This document shows, piece by piece, positions 23,001-34,493 of a DNA stretch of 64,000 nucleotides. Position 1 is the first letter of the stretch. Each line of letters opens with the position of its first letter. Below the pieces are notes generated by a model. That model did not search any database. It was not told the DNA's origin and worked only from the letters and a program-made list of their open reading frames with translations. Made by a program: the position numbers and the translations under genes. Source of the stretch: Corythucha ciliata (taxonomy: Eukaryota > Arthropoda > Insecta > Hemiptera > Tingidae); the NCBI GenBank assembly GCA_038030265.1, contig CM075939.1, positions 29,369,253 to 29,433,252 of the forward strand, read 5' to 3'.

Positions 23001-26000
23001 ATTATAATTAATTCAAGCAAAATACATTGTCAATTCAAGGCCGTTAGTTAAACAAAATTTCAGTTTTTCAGGACTTTTTCGTAGCGGTGGATTCAGCCGG
23101 CTAGCCGGGCCTGACAGAGCTCGGGGCCTGTCGAATTCCCCGGAAATTTGAATTCCGAGCTCAAATATCCGTGGCAATGCGACTTTCGGATTCTTATTCC
23201 ATGCGAAAATGCGTATTAATTTCAGTGAACATGCAAGTTTTGGGGCTTAATCACAACGAAACTGGACGTTTCGAGTCTTAATTTAGGAGAAATTGCGTTT
23301 TTTTTTTTGTTTTTGTTTTTTTTTTCTCTTTTTTTATTTTATAATTTTTTAAAACGTTTTTATTTCAGTGGCCGAGCTCCCTAAGCCTGATGAAAGCCTG
23401 GGTTTTGGGCGGATTTGGGGCCATTATTACCAAGTGTTTCGATTTGAGCAACACGCTGTTTTTAAACCGTTTAGAAAATCGTCTATGGAGGAATGCAGCC
23501 GGTTGCGGCCAAAACACTCCTATTAGGATAGGCGCTAGCGGCATTTGAACAGAACCTTCTCCATCTACTACGTAGAGAAAGCACTGTTCTATAAGAGGGT
23601 CAAAATGAGCAATATTCGACCATAAGGATTCTTCAAGAACCGAATTTATTTTATTTGGTTCTTTTAAATATCAGTTTGGGGGCAATAAAATAGCAATTAT
23701 TTTATTTGGGCTCATTCTACAGGGTGTTCATGAATTAGCTGGACAGAAGAAAACCAGTTATGGGGCACACGATTTGCCATCGAAATTACTATTTGGAGTT
23801 TTTGGGAATTCCGCCTTGTTTCCGAGATATCACACATTTTATGATTTTTTCATGAATTCCGTTTTTCCCCACTTAGATGCTTGCCATACCCTCATAAAAT
23901 GGTACTAGCCTAAAACTAATCAGCTCATTGGAAAGAGCACAAAATTTCCTTTAAAATGTGTTCACTTTTGGGTGAAAATTACCTTCGTACCACACGTGAG
24001 AGCAGCCAATTTACCAAAGAAACTGGTGACTCACATTTCCATACATTTTTCCGACGCGATTTTTACCTCTTCGCCATAGGGAAGAAAAAATTTGAAATCA
24101 GTGGAAAAACATCCTTATTTTGTAAGCTTTCCAACGATGTGTAAAAGTTTACACTTACATTATTCCGTTACTTACACCGTTACACTTACTTATTTTTCCG
24201 TTGAAATATAAGTAAAAAACTTGAAAAATCCCAGTCAGAAATCGTGGAATTCAAGCATTTTTTCAGTACCATTATAACCGATGGAACTATTGTTTTCTTA
24301 TTTTATTTATTTTTTTTGACTTAACTATTTATCTTTTATCTTCTTAATTAATAATTTAAGCTCGATTCGTGAACTCATCCCCCCCCTCCCCCAGAATAAT
24401 TACGTAGGCACTCATATTAGTGGTGGTGGGGGTCTCTTTCGGAGGGGAGAGGGACTTAAATAATTGACTAAGAAGATGAAAGATGAGTAATTGAGTCACA
24501 AATAAAATAAAAGAAGAAAAAAATGTCTCCTTGTGTAATAAAATATTGTCGAAGAAATGCATGGATTTCACGTTTCCTGGCTGGATTTTTCAAGTTTATT
24601 GCTCATATCTCAGCGGAAAAATACAGTAACTATGAATCTTTGTACATCATTGGAAAGCTTACAAAATAAGGAAGTTTTTCCTCTGATTTCAAACTTTTTC
24701 TTCCCAATGGCGAAGAGGTGAAAATCGCGTCGGAAAAATGCATGGAAATGTGAGTCGCCAGTTTTTTTAGTAAATCGGCTGCTCTCACGAATGGTAGTAC
24801 GGAAATAATTTTCACCCGAAAGTGGACACATTTTATAGGAAATTTTGTGTTCTTTCCAGTGAGCTGATTAGTTTTGGGCTAATACCATTTTATGAGCGTA
24901 TGACAAAATAGTAATTTCGATGGCAAATGATGTGCCCCATAACCGGTTTTCTTCTGTCCTGGTAATTCATGAACACCCTGTATATAAACGAATCAAAGTC
25001 ATATGGAAAACCAAGTCGTTAAACTTCGTTTTATTTGTATGTTAAAAAAATGAAGTGATTCGTGGGTTGCAAAGTCATATGGAAAACCAAGTCCTCAAAC
25101 TCGAGGAAAAAAATGTTTTTATTTTGGGTTGGGATTTCTGCTCCCGTTAAGAATAAAAAAGGAGAGAACCCGCCAAATACAAAAATTATTATATTTATTT
25201 TCGGTTTGAAGTTGTAGCGTGATATCTATCTTGATACCATATGTTTTTTCCAACACTTAACTTTAGTATAATTTTTGAATTTAGCGGGTGATCTACTTTC
25301 ATAGTAGAGCAGCGCAACGTATCGGGAGCAAAAATCGCAACCCACGAACCGCATCATTTTTTTAACATACAAATAATACAAAGTTTAATGACTTGGTTTT
25401 CCATATGACTTGGATGGGTTGGGATTTTTGCTCCCGATACGTTGCGCTCTACTACGAAAGTAGATCGCCCGCTAAATTCAAAACTTAAACAAAAGCCAAG
25501 TGTTGAAAAAAACATATATGGTATTAAGATAGATATCATGCTACAACTTCAAAACGAAAATATTTCATTCTGAAAATGCACTATTGGTCTCGTCGTGATG
25601 GTGGCAAACATGGGTCATGTCATGTTTTTTTCACGTTTCAGAACCTCTAGAACACGAATTCAGTGGTCTCCGGAATTTTATATATATATATATATATGGC
25701 CGTTTCCTTGTTAGCACGATAACTCTCGTAGAAATTAATTTAGCTGAACGCGCTTTGGCACAAAAATCAGTAGTCATAAGACACCGGTCGGTATTGCATT
25801 TGGGCCAAATCGGTCAAGGTGGAGGGGGGAAAATAGGGGTTGAAATGGTAAAAAAATCACTAAAAATCACCAGTTGATTCTAGAAGCATCATATTTGGTA
25901 CGTATACTCCATGTTAGACTAGCCTTTGATTCCCATTTTAATTTTTTGAAAAAGTCGAGGGGGAGGGGGCGGTGCCCCCGGGGTGGAAGTAAGTGTGTGG

Positions 26001-28300
26001 TCTTGTTAGCACGATAACTCTCGTAGAAATTAATTTAGCGGAACACGCTTTATCTAAAAAAATCAGTAGTCATAAGACACCGGTCGGTATTGCATTTGGG
26101 CCAAATCGGTCATGGTGGTGGGGGGAAAATAGGGGTTGAAATGGTAAAAAAATCACTACAAATCACCAGTTGATTCCAGAAGCATTATATTCGGTACGAT
26201 GATTCCATTTTGAAATAGCCATCGATTCCCATTAAGTTCACCTTAAACAAATCATGGTCTCAACATTACTACTTCTGGGACGGCTTAGGGTATCCGTATA
26301 CAAAATGAAATGCACTCTTTCCGACCGCCAGCTGCCGGAGCGAAATTTTTTTTCATTCTTAACGGGAACAAAAGCGGAAAAACAAGGGAGCAGGAAAAAC
26401 AATTTTTTTCCTCGAGTCTGAGGACTTGGTTTTCCATATAATTTTGAAACAAATTCATGGGTCGAGCTTTTTTAAGTGGTAATTTTGGTGGTTCGGCTAA
26501 CCAATTGGCCAATTTTGTAATTTTGTCTCCTAAAAAAGCCAATTTGAGGAGATTTCCCTCATTAAACATACAATTTAGTGGGGTCTTCAAAGACCAAATT
26601 TTGAGGATTCGGAACCCCAATTTGGCAGATTTATCTTCTTTAATCACCATTTCGCGGGTTTGGGTCACTTCAGAGAAGGATTTGGCTGTTTTAAATGGAA
26701 ATTTCAGGTATTTAGTCAAATAAACCAATTTCAGATCTGGCGCCCTCATAGCCAATTTTGCGAATTATCACAATTCAAAAATTCGGTTTCGTGAGGTTGA
26801 ATTCTTAAAAAACCAAATTTTTCTGATTCAACTTTGTAAAACGTATCAATATCGTAAGAAACGTCCACTTTACTCCTGAATGATTATTTTGGATGATTTT
26901 ATTCCAAGCCTGGGCCCCTAGGCGGTCCGGTCGCCTACCTCGACCTAACCCAAAAACCGGCCCTAATCCGCAGAGCTATTTGTCGCGACACAGTACTTGA
27001 TTGAAAAATGAGAAAATTATTGATTCTTGATTAGACGAAGGTAAAGTAGCGACTGTGTTGATGACCGCCTTTGGTCTTGTTCTTGTGGTTGGAACAGATT
27101 CTGTCATTGCTTCTTGTTCTGAAAATAAATTATTGTTGAAATGCGTTTCAGGGGTACGACTTCGCTTTTTATACAAGACTCCGAATGGCCTATGTCTGGT
27201 TACAAGCTCAAGGACTCCGGCCTCTTACTTGATTTGGCTTTTGGAGATGCAGGAAGTGTGGGTACCTAGTTAATGCTGCGTACCCGGTTTACCATTTGAA
27301 CTAACCGATTTCATACTGCAGTTGAAACAGAATTTCCAATACGAACTTGCCTGGAAGCACCTTAGCGCCTGTAATAAATTTGCTTCCTTTGCGGTGCGCC
27401 AGGACGCCGGTCATAAACTAAAATCTGCTGTGCGACACATCATGACTTTAGACCAACGAGACGATCCACTTTTCCCCAGCACTGGGTATTTTCTTAAGAA
27501 TAACGTTGAGTATGCTGGTCTGGGAGGAAACCTTAGTTTTTTAAAGCATCAAATTGACGTTCAATACAACGTGCCTCTTTGGAGTGATGACTTCGTTAGT
27601 AATTTCATTCCATCTTTATTTGAAAAACAAAAACGCCTGTTGTTTTCTGTTTCCGTGAAATAGGTTTTCCAAATTGGTTCAAGCTGTGGTCATACTGTCA
27701 AATGGGACGAACACACGTTCACAGTAGCAGATAATTTTTTTCTCGGCGGCCCCCTTGATTTACGAGGTTTTCAAACAAGATCCGTTGGCAATAAGAAGGA
27801 TGAGAATTTCGTTGGTGGCACAGTAAGTTTTTTTGTTTGATATTATTTATTAACTAGACAAGAGTGAAAGGTGAACGTGTTTCCACGATCGAGAACTTGC
27901 TGTCGACTTGATTTTACAAATTATCTCTCTGACAGACGTTCTACGCCTTGGGTTTACATTTGTTCACTCCTCTACCATTTCGACCTGGCCAAGGTGGCTT
28001 CGGTGAGCTTTTCAGAAGTCACTTTTGGCTTAATGTTGGAAATTGTGGAGATGTTTTACCCGGTAAGATATTGAAGGTTTTTGATCTTGAGAATTTTTTA
28101 TTTGATTTTTCAATTTTCGAGAATTAGCCAACTGGGAAGGCCTTAAAGATACGATACGAGTTTCCGCGGGAGTCGGCATTGCATTGCGACTGGGTAGTAT
28201 GGCTCGCATCGAACTCAATTTCTGTAATCCCATAAAAGCCAAAGAAACCGATGTTAAATGCGACGGAGTACAATTTGGAATTGGAGTTCACTTTCTGTGA
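20070..28300 (+). CDS. SAMM50: SAM50 mitochondrial outer-membrane insertase (9 exons)
   Basis: Core of the mitochondrial sorting and assembly machinery, an Omp85-type 16-strand barrel that inserts beta-barrel proteins. Exons: 20070-20102, 20169-20213, 20277-20378, 20460-20788, 27152-27257, 27322-27594, 27664-27822, 27936-28062 and 28128-28300, in phase, 448 residues (human 469). Order of evidence: a POTRA domain (from [10 protein letters not shown] to [13 protein letters not shown]), barrel strands with [12 protein letters not shown] and [25 protein letters not shown], the conserved [21 protein letters not shown] loop, and a C-terminal strand [11 protein letters not shown] of the beta-signal type. 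Intron 4 (20789-27151) is 6.4 kb of repeats; the others are 63-113 bp. The exon 5 donor (27257) was chosen by phase. Confidence 0.95.
21290..23300. repeat. Degenerate arrays in the SAMM50 intron
   Basis: Two related arrays. At 21460-21760 units read 'aaaattgagaaaacgctaattcgtggct'. From about 21950 to 22690 and on to 23290 they read 'gaaattgcaagtttcagggtcttaatttcg' or '...aatatccgcgaaattg', about 30-40 bp each with heavy divergence. The 'gagaaaagcgctaa' form returns at 29200-29420. There is no coding gene. Confidence 0.6.
23722..24985. mobile_element. Mariner-like foldback element, TIR 'CAGGGTGTTCATGAATTA'
   Basis: Left end ta-cagggtgttcatgaatta and right end taattcatgaacaccctg-ta are complementary and flanked by TA, the target duplication typical of the IS630-Tc1-mariner group. 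The arms extend inward for hundreds of bases: aagaaaaccagttatggggca mirrors tgccccataaccggttttctt, and the frames at 23956-24144 (+) and 24610-24831 (-) encode almost the same peptide because they are mirror copies. The centre (about 24270-24590) is AT-rich. There is no transposase. Confidence 0.85.
25190..25570. repeat. Inverted repeat (foldback) with 150-bp arms
   Basis: The segment 25197-25350 (cggtttgaagttgtagcgtgatatctatc ... gggagcaaaaatcgcaaccca) is the reverse complement of 25412-25562. The spacer carries aacatacaaataa and gacttggttttccatatgac, which also occur inverted at 24995-25095. Part of the repeat cluster in the SAMM50 intron. Confidence 0.75.
25561..26345 (+). mobile_element. 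Repeat family A, copy 1
   Basis: Starts ttcattctgaaaatgcact, runs through cgtttcagaacctctagaacacgaattc, a TA microsatellite (25679-25696) and a block beginning gttagcacgataactctcg that occurs twice in tandem (about 25707 and 26004), and ends aaatgaaatgcactctttccgaccgccagctgccggagcga. The ends tgcatttcatt/aatgaaatgca form a short inverted repeat. Other copies: 31436-32262 and 45355-46280; an end-only relic lies at 57765-57815. No ORF of note, so non-autonomous. Confidence 0.75.
26440..26850. repeat. Degenerate ~35 bp array
   Basis: Units of the type 'ccaattttgtaattttgtctccttaaaaagccaatttg...' with 'accaatttcagat', 'gccaattttgcgaatt'; same style as 17740-18060 but in the opposite sense to 42400-43350. 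ORFs on both strands here (26285-26755, 26457-26723) are by-products of the repeat. Confidence 0.55.
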
Positions 28301-31300
28301 TGGGCGTATTCTTCTGGAGCTGGAGCCCTCATGAGTGATGACGGCTTTGACGTCTTCATTTAACTTGTACAAATGCGTAGTATGTTTAAATAATGAAAAG
28401 TACTGCCATTATTTATTTGAAAATGAAATGGTATCGTTAGGATGTTGCTTCAGAATGTGCCTTTTTGTAATTGAGAAAACCTAAACAGTTTTTGTTTTAT
28501 CATCTGGATTACCTAAAAGCGACTCTAAATCAAGGTAAGTGGGCTAGGGAGGTGTGCTCTTAATTTCCCAGGAATCTGTGCCATGGCTTACATTTATGAC
28601 TTAAATTATCATTATTTCTGCCTCTTTGGTTGGTATGGCTTTCTTCCGGGGGGGGGGGGGTCGTGCTTTAGAATAAAACGCTAATGTGCTCGTGCTGATA
28701 TTTGAGATCGGTGACAAATATGAAGTTAGAAAACTAATAGACGGAACAAAAAGCTTGACCCATATATATAAAAAAAAATTATAAAATACATGCTCAGTGT
28801 GAAGTTTCGGTGGTTAAAATCGTTGCGCTAAGGGGCGACGCCCGATTCGAAGTCGGCCGGTTTATGTCTGAAATGTGCCGGTTTGTGTCAGAAATGTGTT
28901 GGTTAGTGGGGGACCACAGACCACATCTGACGTATTTGAACTTCCACCGATATCGTTCGGCCGATCACGGTTGATCTGTCGTTGTTTCCCCCCATTTCGC
29001 ATATTGCCCATTTCGCTATAAGGCTGCGGTGAGCTGTGACACCGCGCACTCGGCTTCGTGTGGGCGTTCCCGGCGGTGTGCGTTCAACAAACCGCGCACT
29101 GACCGAAACGCCCGCGTAGTACGGGTGTGAAGTGCACAGTTGGAACAGGATACATAACAAAATTTCATGTCTGGCTAATGCACTCTTACGCAAAGCCATT
29201 TAAAAAAATTGAGAAAATTTGCTAATTCGTCGAATAAAAACGTTACTTCGCGCCAAAAGTTAAGAAAATCGCTAGCTCATGGATATAAGAGAAGAAAGGC
29301 GCTAATTAAATTGAGTAAAAGCGCTAAATCACAGCTAGTATTGAGGAAAATGACTTATTTGCTGGGTAAAATTTCTATACATATACTGCTCGGTTAAATT
29401 TGGGAATAAGAGCTGATTCGTGGATACGTGAACTACGTCAATTTCAACTTGTAACGCGTATTACGTCGAATAGCCCCTAAATAAGGGGGTTATGCAGTTT
29501 TTTCGGCTTGTATGCTATAGCGTCTCTCTTAGGTGTTCGGGGAAGACGTAAGGAATGTGCGGGAATCATATTGAAAAAAATATATGTTACGTGTAGAATG
29601 GCAATAGACCAGAAAAAAAAACACGAATTTTAAAACCTTAATCAAATTTCGTCATGTCGCCGGGGTCGTAACGTTGGGCAAAGTTGAAATTGGGATTAAG
29701 CACATCTGATAGTATTAGTTCAGTCATAAAACTTAGTCCCGGAGTTTTTTCCTCCCAGAACTACCTTCTTCCTGGGCTAATATGAAGAAAAAGCCAATCA
29801 CCCGTCGAGGTCCTCTATTATTTTATCAAAGTCACAGCCTACGTTTCGCTACGGTACTAGCATCCTCCTGAGTTAGCTGGTGGATGGCAATGTGGTTTAA
29901 TGTGCCGGGGGGGGGGGATGGTTGTCTCCCATAGGTGTGGGTTGTTGCTTTTTAAGAATTCCGCTACACCTAATTGAAACCGTTTCGGCGCCACACCACA
30001 TATGCGGTGACCACGCAATCCACAGGCCTGAAGTGCAAGAGGAAGAGGGAGCGGCTCGACGCAAACGCGGACCCCCCCCCCCTGCCTTGGACTAGGGATT
30101 GGCATCGAGAAAATCTCGTGCGCTAGCAGCCCCATTAGAACGTTTATATATTAGTGCTCTTAGAGAGGAGAAAACCGACTGAATCCAACGGCCACGCGAA
30201 ATATTAATTTTTGGACACTTCAAAGGGCACTATAGCGGCCACACTGTTGCGTTAAACAATTACCCTTCATATCATAATAATTTGTAATTAACAATTATTG
30301 TAGACGCCAGGGAGATACATTTAGGACGACTTACGAATCTTAAGTATGGGATTACTGATTATTTGACAATATCGACATCTATTTACGAACCGGTAGGTTT
30401 GAGTCAAACAGAGGCACCCGCAGTGCAACATTTTTTTCATTTTTTATTTAGATATAGTGCACGAACTCTAAACCCGGCGAAAAACGCATGGGCGAGGGGA
30501 ACTCCATGCCAGTCCCCTTCTACCAACAATTTGAATTTCGGGGAACACCAAGAACATTTGGCGCACCACCTCGGGCGACCCTAAATAATAATTTTCCTAA
30601 TGGAATACGGGGAAAGGGTAGCCCGTAATTTGATTTCAATAGTTTTGATGAGAGCATTTGAAAGTCGTTGAAGGGTATACCACAAAGCAAGGGGCACAGT
30701 CATTGGAGGGGATATGGGTGATTTACCCCCTCCCCATCACAGAGCTACAAGTTTTAATTTTCTTCGTTTTTCCTGCCCCACTGAAATTTTTTAGTGTGGT
30801 GTGGGTGTGTTTATTGGCTAATTGTTTCTAAAGGGTCAACGCTCAAGTGCATCCCCTTTCCATTTTCCTATCGTCAGACGACTGTGGAAACGTTCATAAA
30901 ATTCCAACTCAGCATCAGTAATCCGAGGTCCTTACGGCTATTCGGCTCATCAGCTTGAAAAAAAAGTAATACAAAAAAGGGATATTTTGCTTTCATTTTC
31001 AATTTTAATTTAATGTGTGGAGTAGGTGTGGACCCGATAAGACCCCGCTCCTAGAGTTGATTTCACTTTCGAAAAAAACATCGTCAAAATCACCTCCCGA
31101 ACCCGTTGCTGGGAGGTGGTCACCTTCCCATATTGTTGGTTATTTTCCATCAGTTGGTAGCTCTTTTCTATCCGCTACCCACGCCGCAGTACCAGGCAAC
31201 ATCTTTATCCGCACCTGGGGGTCAACCATGAGCTAGTGTAAAAATACCGTCAAAACGCGGTATCTATGGCGTTATAACATTATTTGTGATAAAGCGTCCT

Positions 31301-32867
31301 TAGTTACCGCTTGCGTTAAATTTTTAACGCTAGCTCATGCTTGACCCTCTGGGGTCAGTCATCCCAACGCAGTCCTATCCGCGCAGGATTTTCACTTTAA
31401 AAAAAAGTGACCGTAAAAAACTGAAAAGCACCTGTTTTAGTGCATTTCATTCTGAAAATGCACTGTTGGTCTCGTCGTGATGGTGGCAAACATGGGTCAT
31501 GTCACGGTTTTTTCACGTTTCAGAACCTCTAGAACACGAATTCTGTGGTCTCCAGAATGTATATACTATATATAGGTTTATTTATAATATTATGGCCGTT
31601 TTCTTGTTAGCACGATAACTCTCGAAGAAATCAATTTAGCGGAACGCGCTTTGGCACAAAAATCAGTAGTCATAAGACCCCGGTCGGTATTGCATTTGGG
31701 CCAAATCGGTCAAGGTGGAAATGGTCAAAAAATCACTACAATTCACCAGTTAATTCTAGATGCATCATATTCAGTACGAATACTCCATGTTAGAGTAGCC
31801 TTTGATTCCCATTTTAATTTTTCGAAAAAGGAAAGGTGGTGGGGGTGGTCCTTCCGGTGTGGAAGTGTAAAAATAGCGTTGAACTTCACTAGTTCATCTT
31901 AACGCTCTAAAATTCGACTCAATAATTTAATGCAACCTAAGCCCTGGGTTCCCTTGAGATTTATCAAAAACTTTGACGGGGGGGGGGTGTGAAATAGGGG
32001 ATGAAATTTCAAAAAAATCGCTTAAATTCACACGTTTAGGTATTATAAAATACGGCACAAAAATTTAATATAACAAAGCCCTTGGAAAACTACCGACACT
32101 TTTCGACATTTTTGAAGAGAGGTGGGTGAAAACAGAGGAAGAAGTTCGGCTTAATGAAACAAATTATGGTATCAAAATTATTACTTCTGGGACGGCTTAG
32201 GGTATCCGTATAAGGAATGAAATGCACTCTTTCCGACCGCCAGCTGCCGGAGCGATTTTTTTAAAAATATTCAATTCGGGCAGCCTAATCAAGAAAAGTT
32301 CCAAAATTCCACGAATAAAAGTCAGAGCCGTGTGTGTGTGACACGTTGACGTCACTCCCTTCCACTTCATCGTTTACCCCTCATCATCAACGTGTGTTCG
32401 TGTGTTCATCAAACCTACCGTTTCTTTGTTTATTCCATTTATGTAGTGCATCTCTCCTTTGTCATTTTTGTAGTGTTTTGAAGGTACTTTTGTTACTTTC
32501 CTAGACGTTTAGACCCCTCTGATCTTTTTTTTATATGTAGCGCTTATTTTTCTAGAGTTCGTGACGTTTTTTCTTAATTGTTTTTCAGTTTATAACACAG
32601 CTTATAAACACACAGCACAGTTTATAATACGCCTGAAGCTCAGACGGTCGGAATATTCATGCAGTTTCGTTGCTTTTAAAATGGGGAATGTACCGAAACG
32701 AGGTTGAGGACATGTATAAAATTTAGTGCCTTGATCGTTATTTTATTAGTTTTATTCAAAAACTAAAACAATTTTTTAAAGTAAAATAAGTCTTCGTAAC
32801 TTGAAACGGTCACGGCGTTAATTATTATACTTTCGCTTGTCGCAACCGAAAGAAAATACGTTCTTTA
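28301..32867. other. Intergenic stretch between SAMM50 and corazonin
   Basis: No gene recognised. Contains a poly-G run (about 28650-28661), a 'gagaaaagcgctaa' degenerate array (29200-29420), further G/C runs (about 29909 and 30071) and family A copy 2 (31436-32262). ORFs such as 28903-29199, 30363-30584 and 31015-31236 have no recognisable domains. Confidence 0.5.
31436..32262 (+). mobile_element. Repeat family A, copy 2
   Basis: Begins agtgcatttcattctgaaaa, continues with tggtctcgtcgtgatggtgg, the TA-rich spacer, the gttagcacgataactctcg block and a second part (attaaatgcaaccta..ttgagatttatc..aaatagggg) that also occurs inverted at about 45400-45500. It ends gaaatgcactctttccgaccgccagctgccggagcga. 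This is the most complete single-unit copy. Confidence 0.8.
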
Positions 32868-33357
32868 CTAATTATCGTCTGCTTCTGGATTCGTAGCCAT
32901 TATTTCTGGAGTAGCTCGACTTGTTTTACCACTCGGGTACAGTTCGAAGTAGGGTTGCCAGTCGCACGGCCAAAACTGTTACAAAATACAAGAAAAAAAG
33001 ACAGGAAGGCATTCTTAACATGGTGTTTTTTTACAGGAAAGTATTAATGAGACGATGTGTCAACATGATGAATAGGAAAATTTGAAAAATATAGTTTCGA
33101 AAATAAAAAGGAAGTCAAATATTAAAAGGTAAGCTGGGTACTTGGGTACAGGGGTTAACTAATATAGTTCTTACCGGTGGTACGTTCCTGCCTTCCATCA
33201 GTGCTTTCATTCGTTGAAGATGGCAAAAAGCTTCTTTGGCGTGCGGCATTCCCGACCTTTTACCGTTCGTCCAGCCCCGCGAGTACTGAAAAGTTTGTCC
33301 CAGCGTGGTTGTGACTGCGTATGCAAGAAGAACGAGGCAAACGATTCTGAACCACAT
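32868..33357 (-). CDS. Crz: Corazonin neuropeptide precursor (2 exons)
   Basis: Secreted neuropeptide prohormone. Exon 1 is 33357-33175 (61 codons) and exon 2 is 32975-32868 (35 codons plus stop), joined in phase 0 across a 199-bp GT-AG intron, for 96 residues. Residues 1-20 are a signal peptide (hydrophobic core IVCLVLLAYAV, small residues before the cut). Immediately after it comes QTFQYSRGWTN followed by GKR, giving mature [Arg7]-corazonin with N-terminal pyroglutamate and C-terminal amide from the Gly. The rest is the corazonin-associated peptide, with single Cys residues in CHLQRM and PCDWQP that could pair. In arthropods corazonin acts through a GnRH-related receptor in stress, moulting or metabolic control. 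Poly(A)-type AATAAA motifs on this strand lie at about 32742-32756. Confidence 0.97.
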
Positions 33358-33509
33358 AGTTCTTCGAGTGATGGGCTGCGGATAAGGGAAATTGAGATAA
33401 ATAGAGGAAGATACCGTTTTGGAATTAGGTGCTTATTTCAGAAGGCTCAATGGAATAACCCTCTTGTAGCAAACATGCGAGTCAATGCAGAGCAACAGGA
33501 ATGGTAATG

Positions 33510-33705
33510 GGGTCCGTACACGATCAACCTGGTTGTCAACTTATTTTACAGCGACATTACGTGTTGACAACCAAGTTGACTGCCTGTGGGGAAGTTGGTG
33601 GTTGAAATTTTGAACCAACTTCCTCACAGACAGTCGACTTGGTTGTCAACACGCAATGTTGTAAACTAAGTAGACAACCCGGGTTGATCGTGTATGGGCC
33701 CATTA
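33510..33705. mobile_element. MITE family 'CACGATCAACC', copy 1
   Basis: Left end gtccgtacacgatcaacctggttgtcaact mirrors the right aagtagacaacccgggttgatcgtgtatgggcc. An inner pair, gtgttgacaaccaagttgact/agtcgacttggttgtcaacac, is also complementary, so it folds on itself throughout. Relatives lie at 54890-55400 and about 55530-55615. It sits 153 bp upstream of the corazonin start. Confidence 0.85.
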
Positions 33706-34493
33706 AGACATGTCGTGCCCTTAAACACATCTGGAGGCACAGGAGAGGCATATAATACACGACTGGATTATGTCTTCGAGGCATAAGGTGGCCTCTCGTG
33801 GAATAATTTAATTCCAAAACTACGTTTTCTATCTCTCTCGCTCTCTTTCATTTATTTTTTTATTGTCTCCTCATTCGATTCCCGTCTTAGATTTTTAGAA
33901 CCTACCTTAGCGATGGACTGTTGGAATATGACGTTGATTCCATTTTGAACCCGTGGTTTTATACCCCACCTAATTAAAAGGAGCTCCACATTATTTGGCG
34001 AGATTAAAGTGCGATACTTATGGAATGAAAGAGGGGGGAAAATCCTGGGAAAAAGAACAATGCTATCAATTCACCAAAGTGGACTCGGCCTTAAAACTGA
34101 AAAGAGTGTGTATTAGTGTGTGGAGAATTTAAAACAACCCCGAACCCCCGCCACATCATGTGCTTTTGCTTCACCTAACATCGTTTCATTCCCTCACCCC
34201 CATGTGATTATCCTTTTCTCCCCTTTTTTGACCACGGTGATCAAGAGGGATCAGGAATAACCCCTTCCTTGAGAGGGAGTTCTTTATTAAAATTTCACAA
34301 ACCAATTATTTTCTTTTTGAAGGGATGACGAGAGGTGGTAATGAGAGGGATGAGGACAGAATTTCATTTTTAAATAGCCTTCATTAGTATCACGAAGATT
34401 CTGGTGAATATAGTGGGTGGAGGGATTTAATTACTAGATGTATTCTCGTTACAATACTGACCGCAATTATAGCAAGGGAGATTCATTTTACAG
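33706..34493. other. Region between corazonin and the PP5-like gene
   Basis: AT-rich sequence without a recognisable gene. I looked here for exons encoding the TPR repeats that normally precede a PP5 phosphatase domain and saw none. A pyrimidine-rich tract ending in cattttacag (34484-34493) resembles a splice acceptor directly before the PP5-like homology. Confidence 0.45.

Noticed and set aside
26285..26755. 156-codon minus-strand ORF
   Set aside because: Spans an array and the end of family A; no recognisable domain, overlapping opposite ORF equally open.
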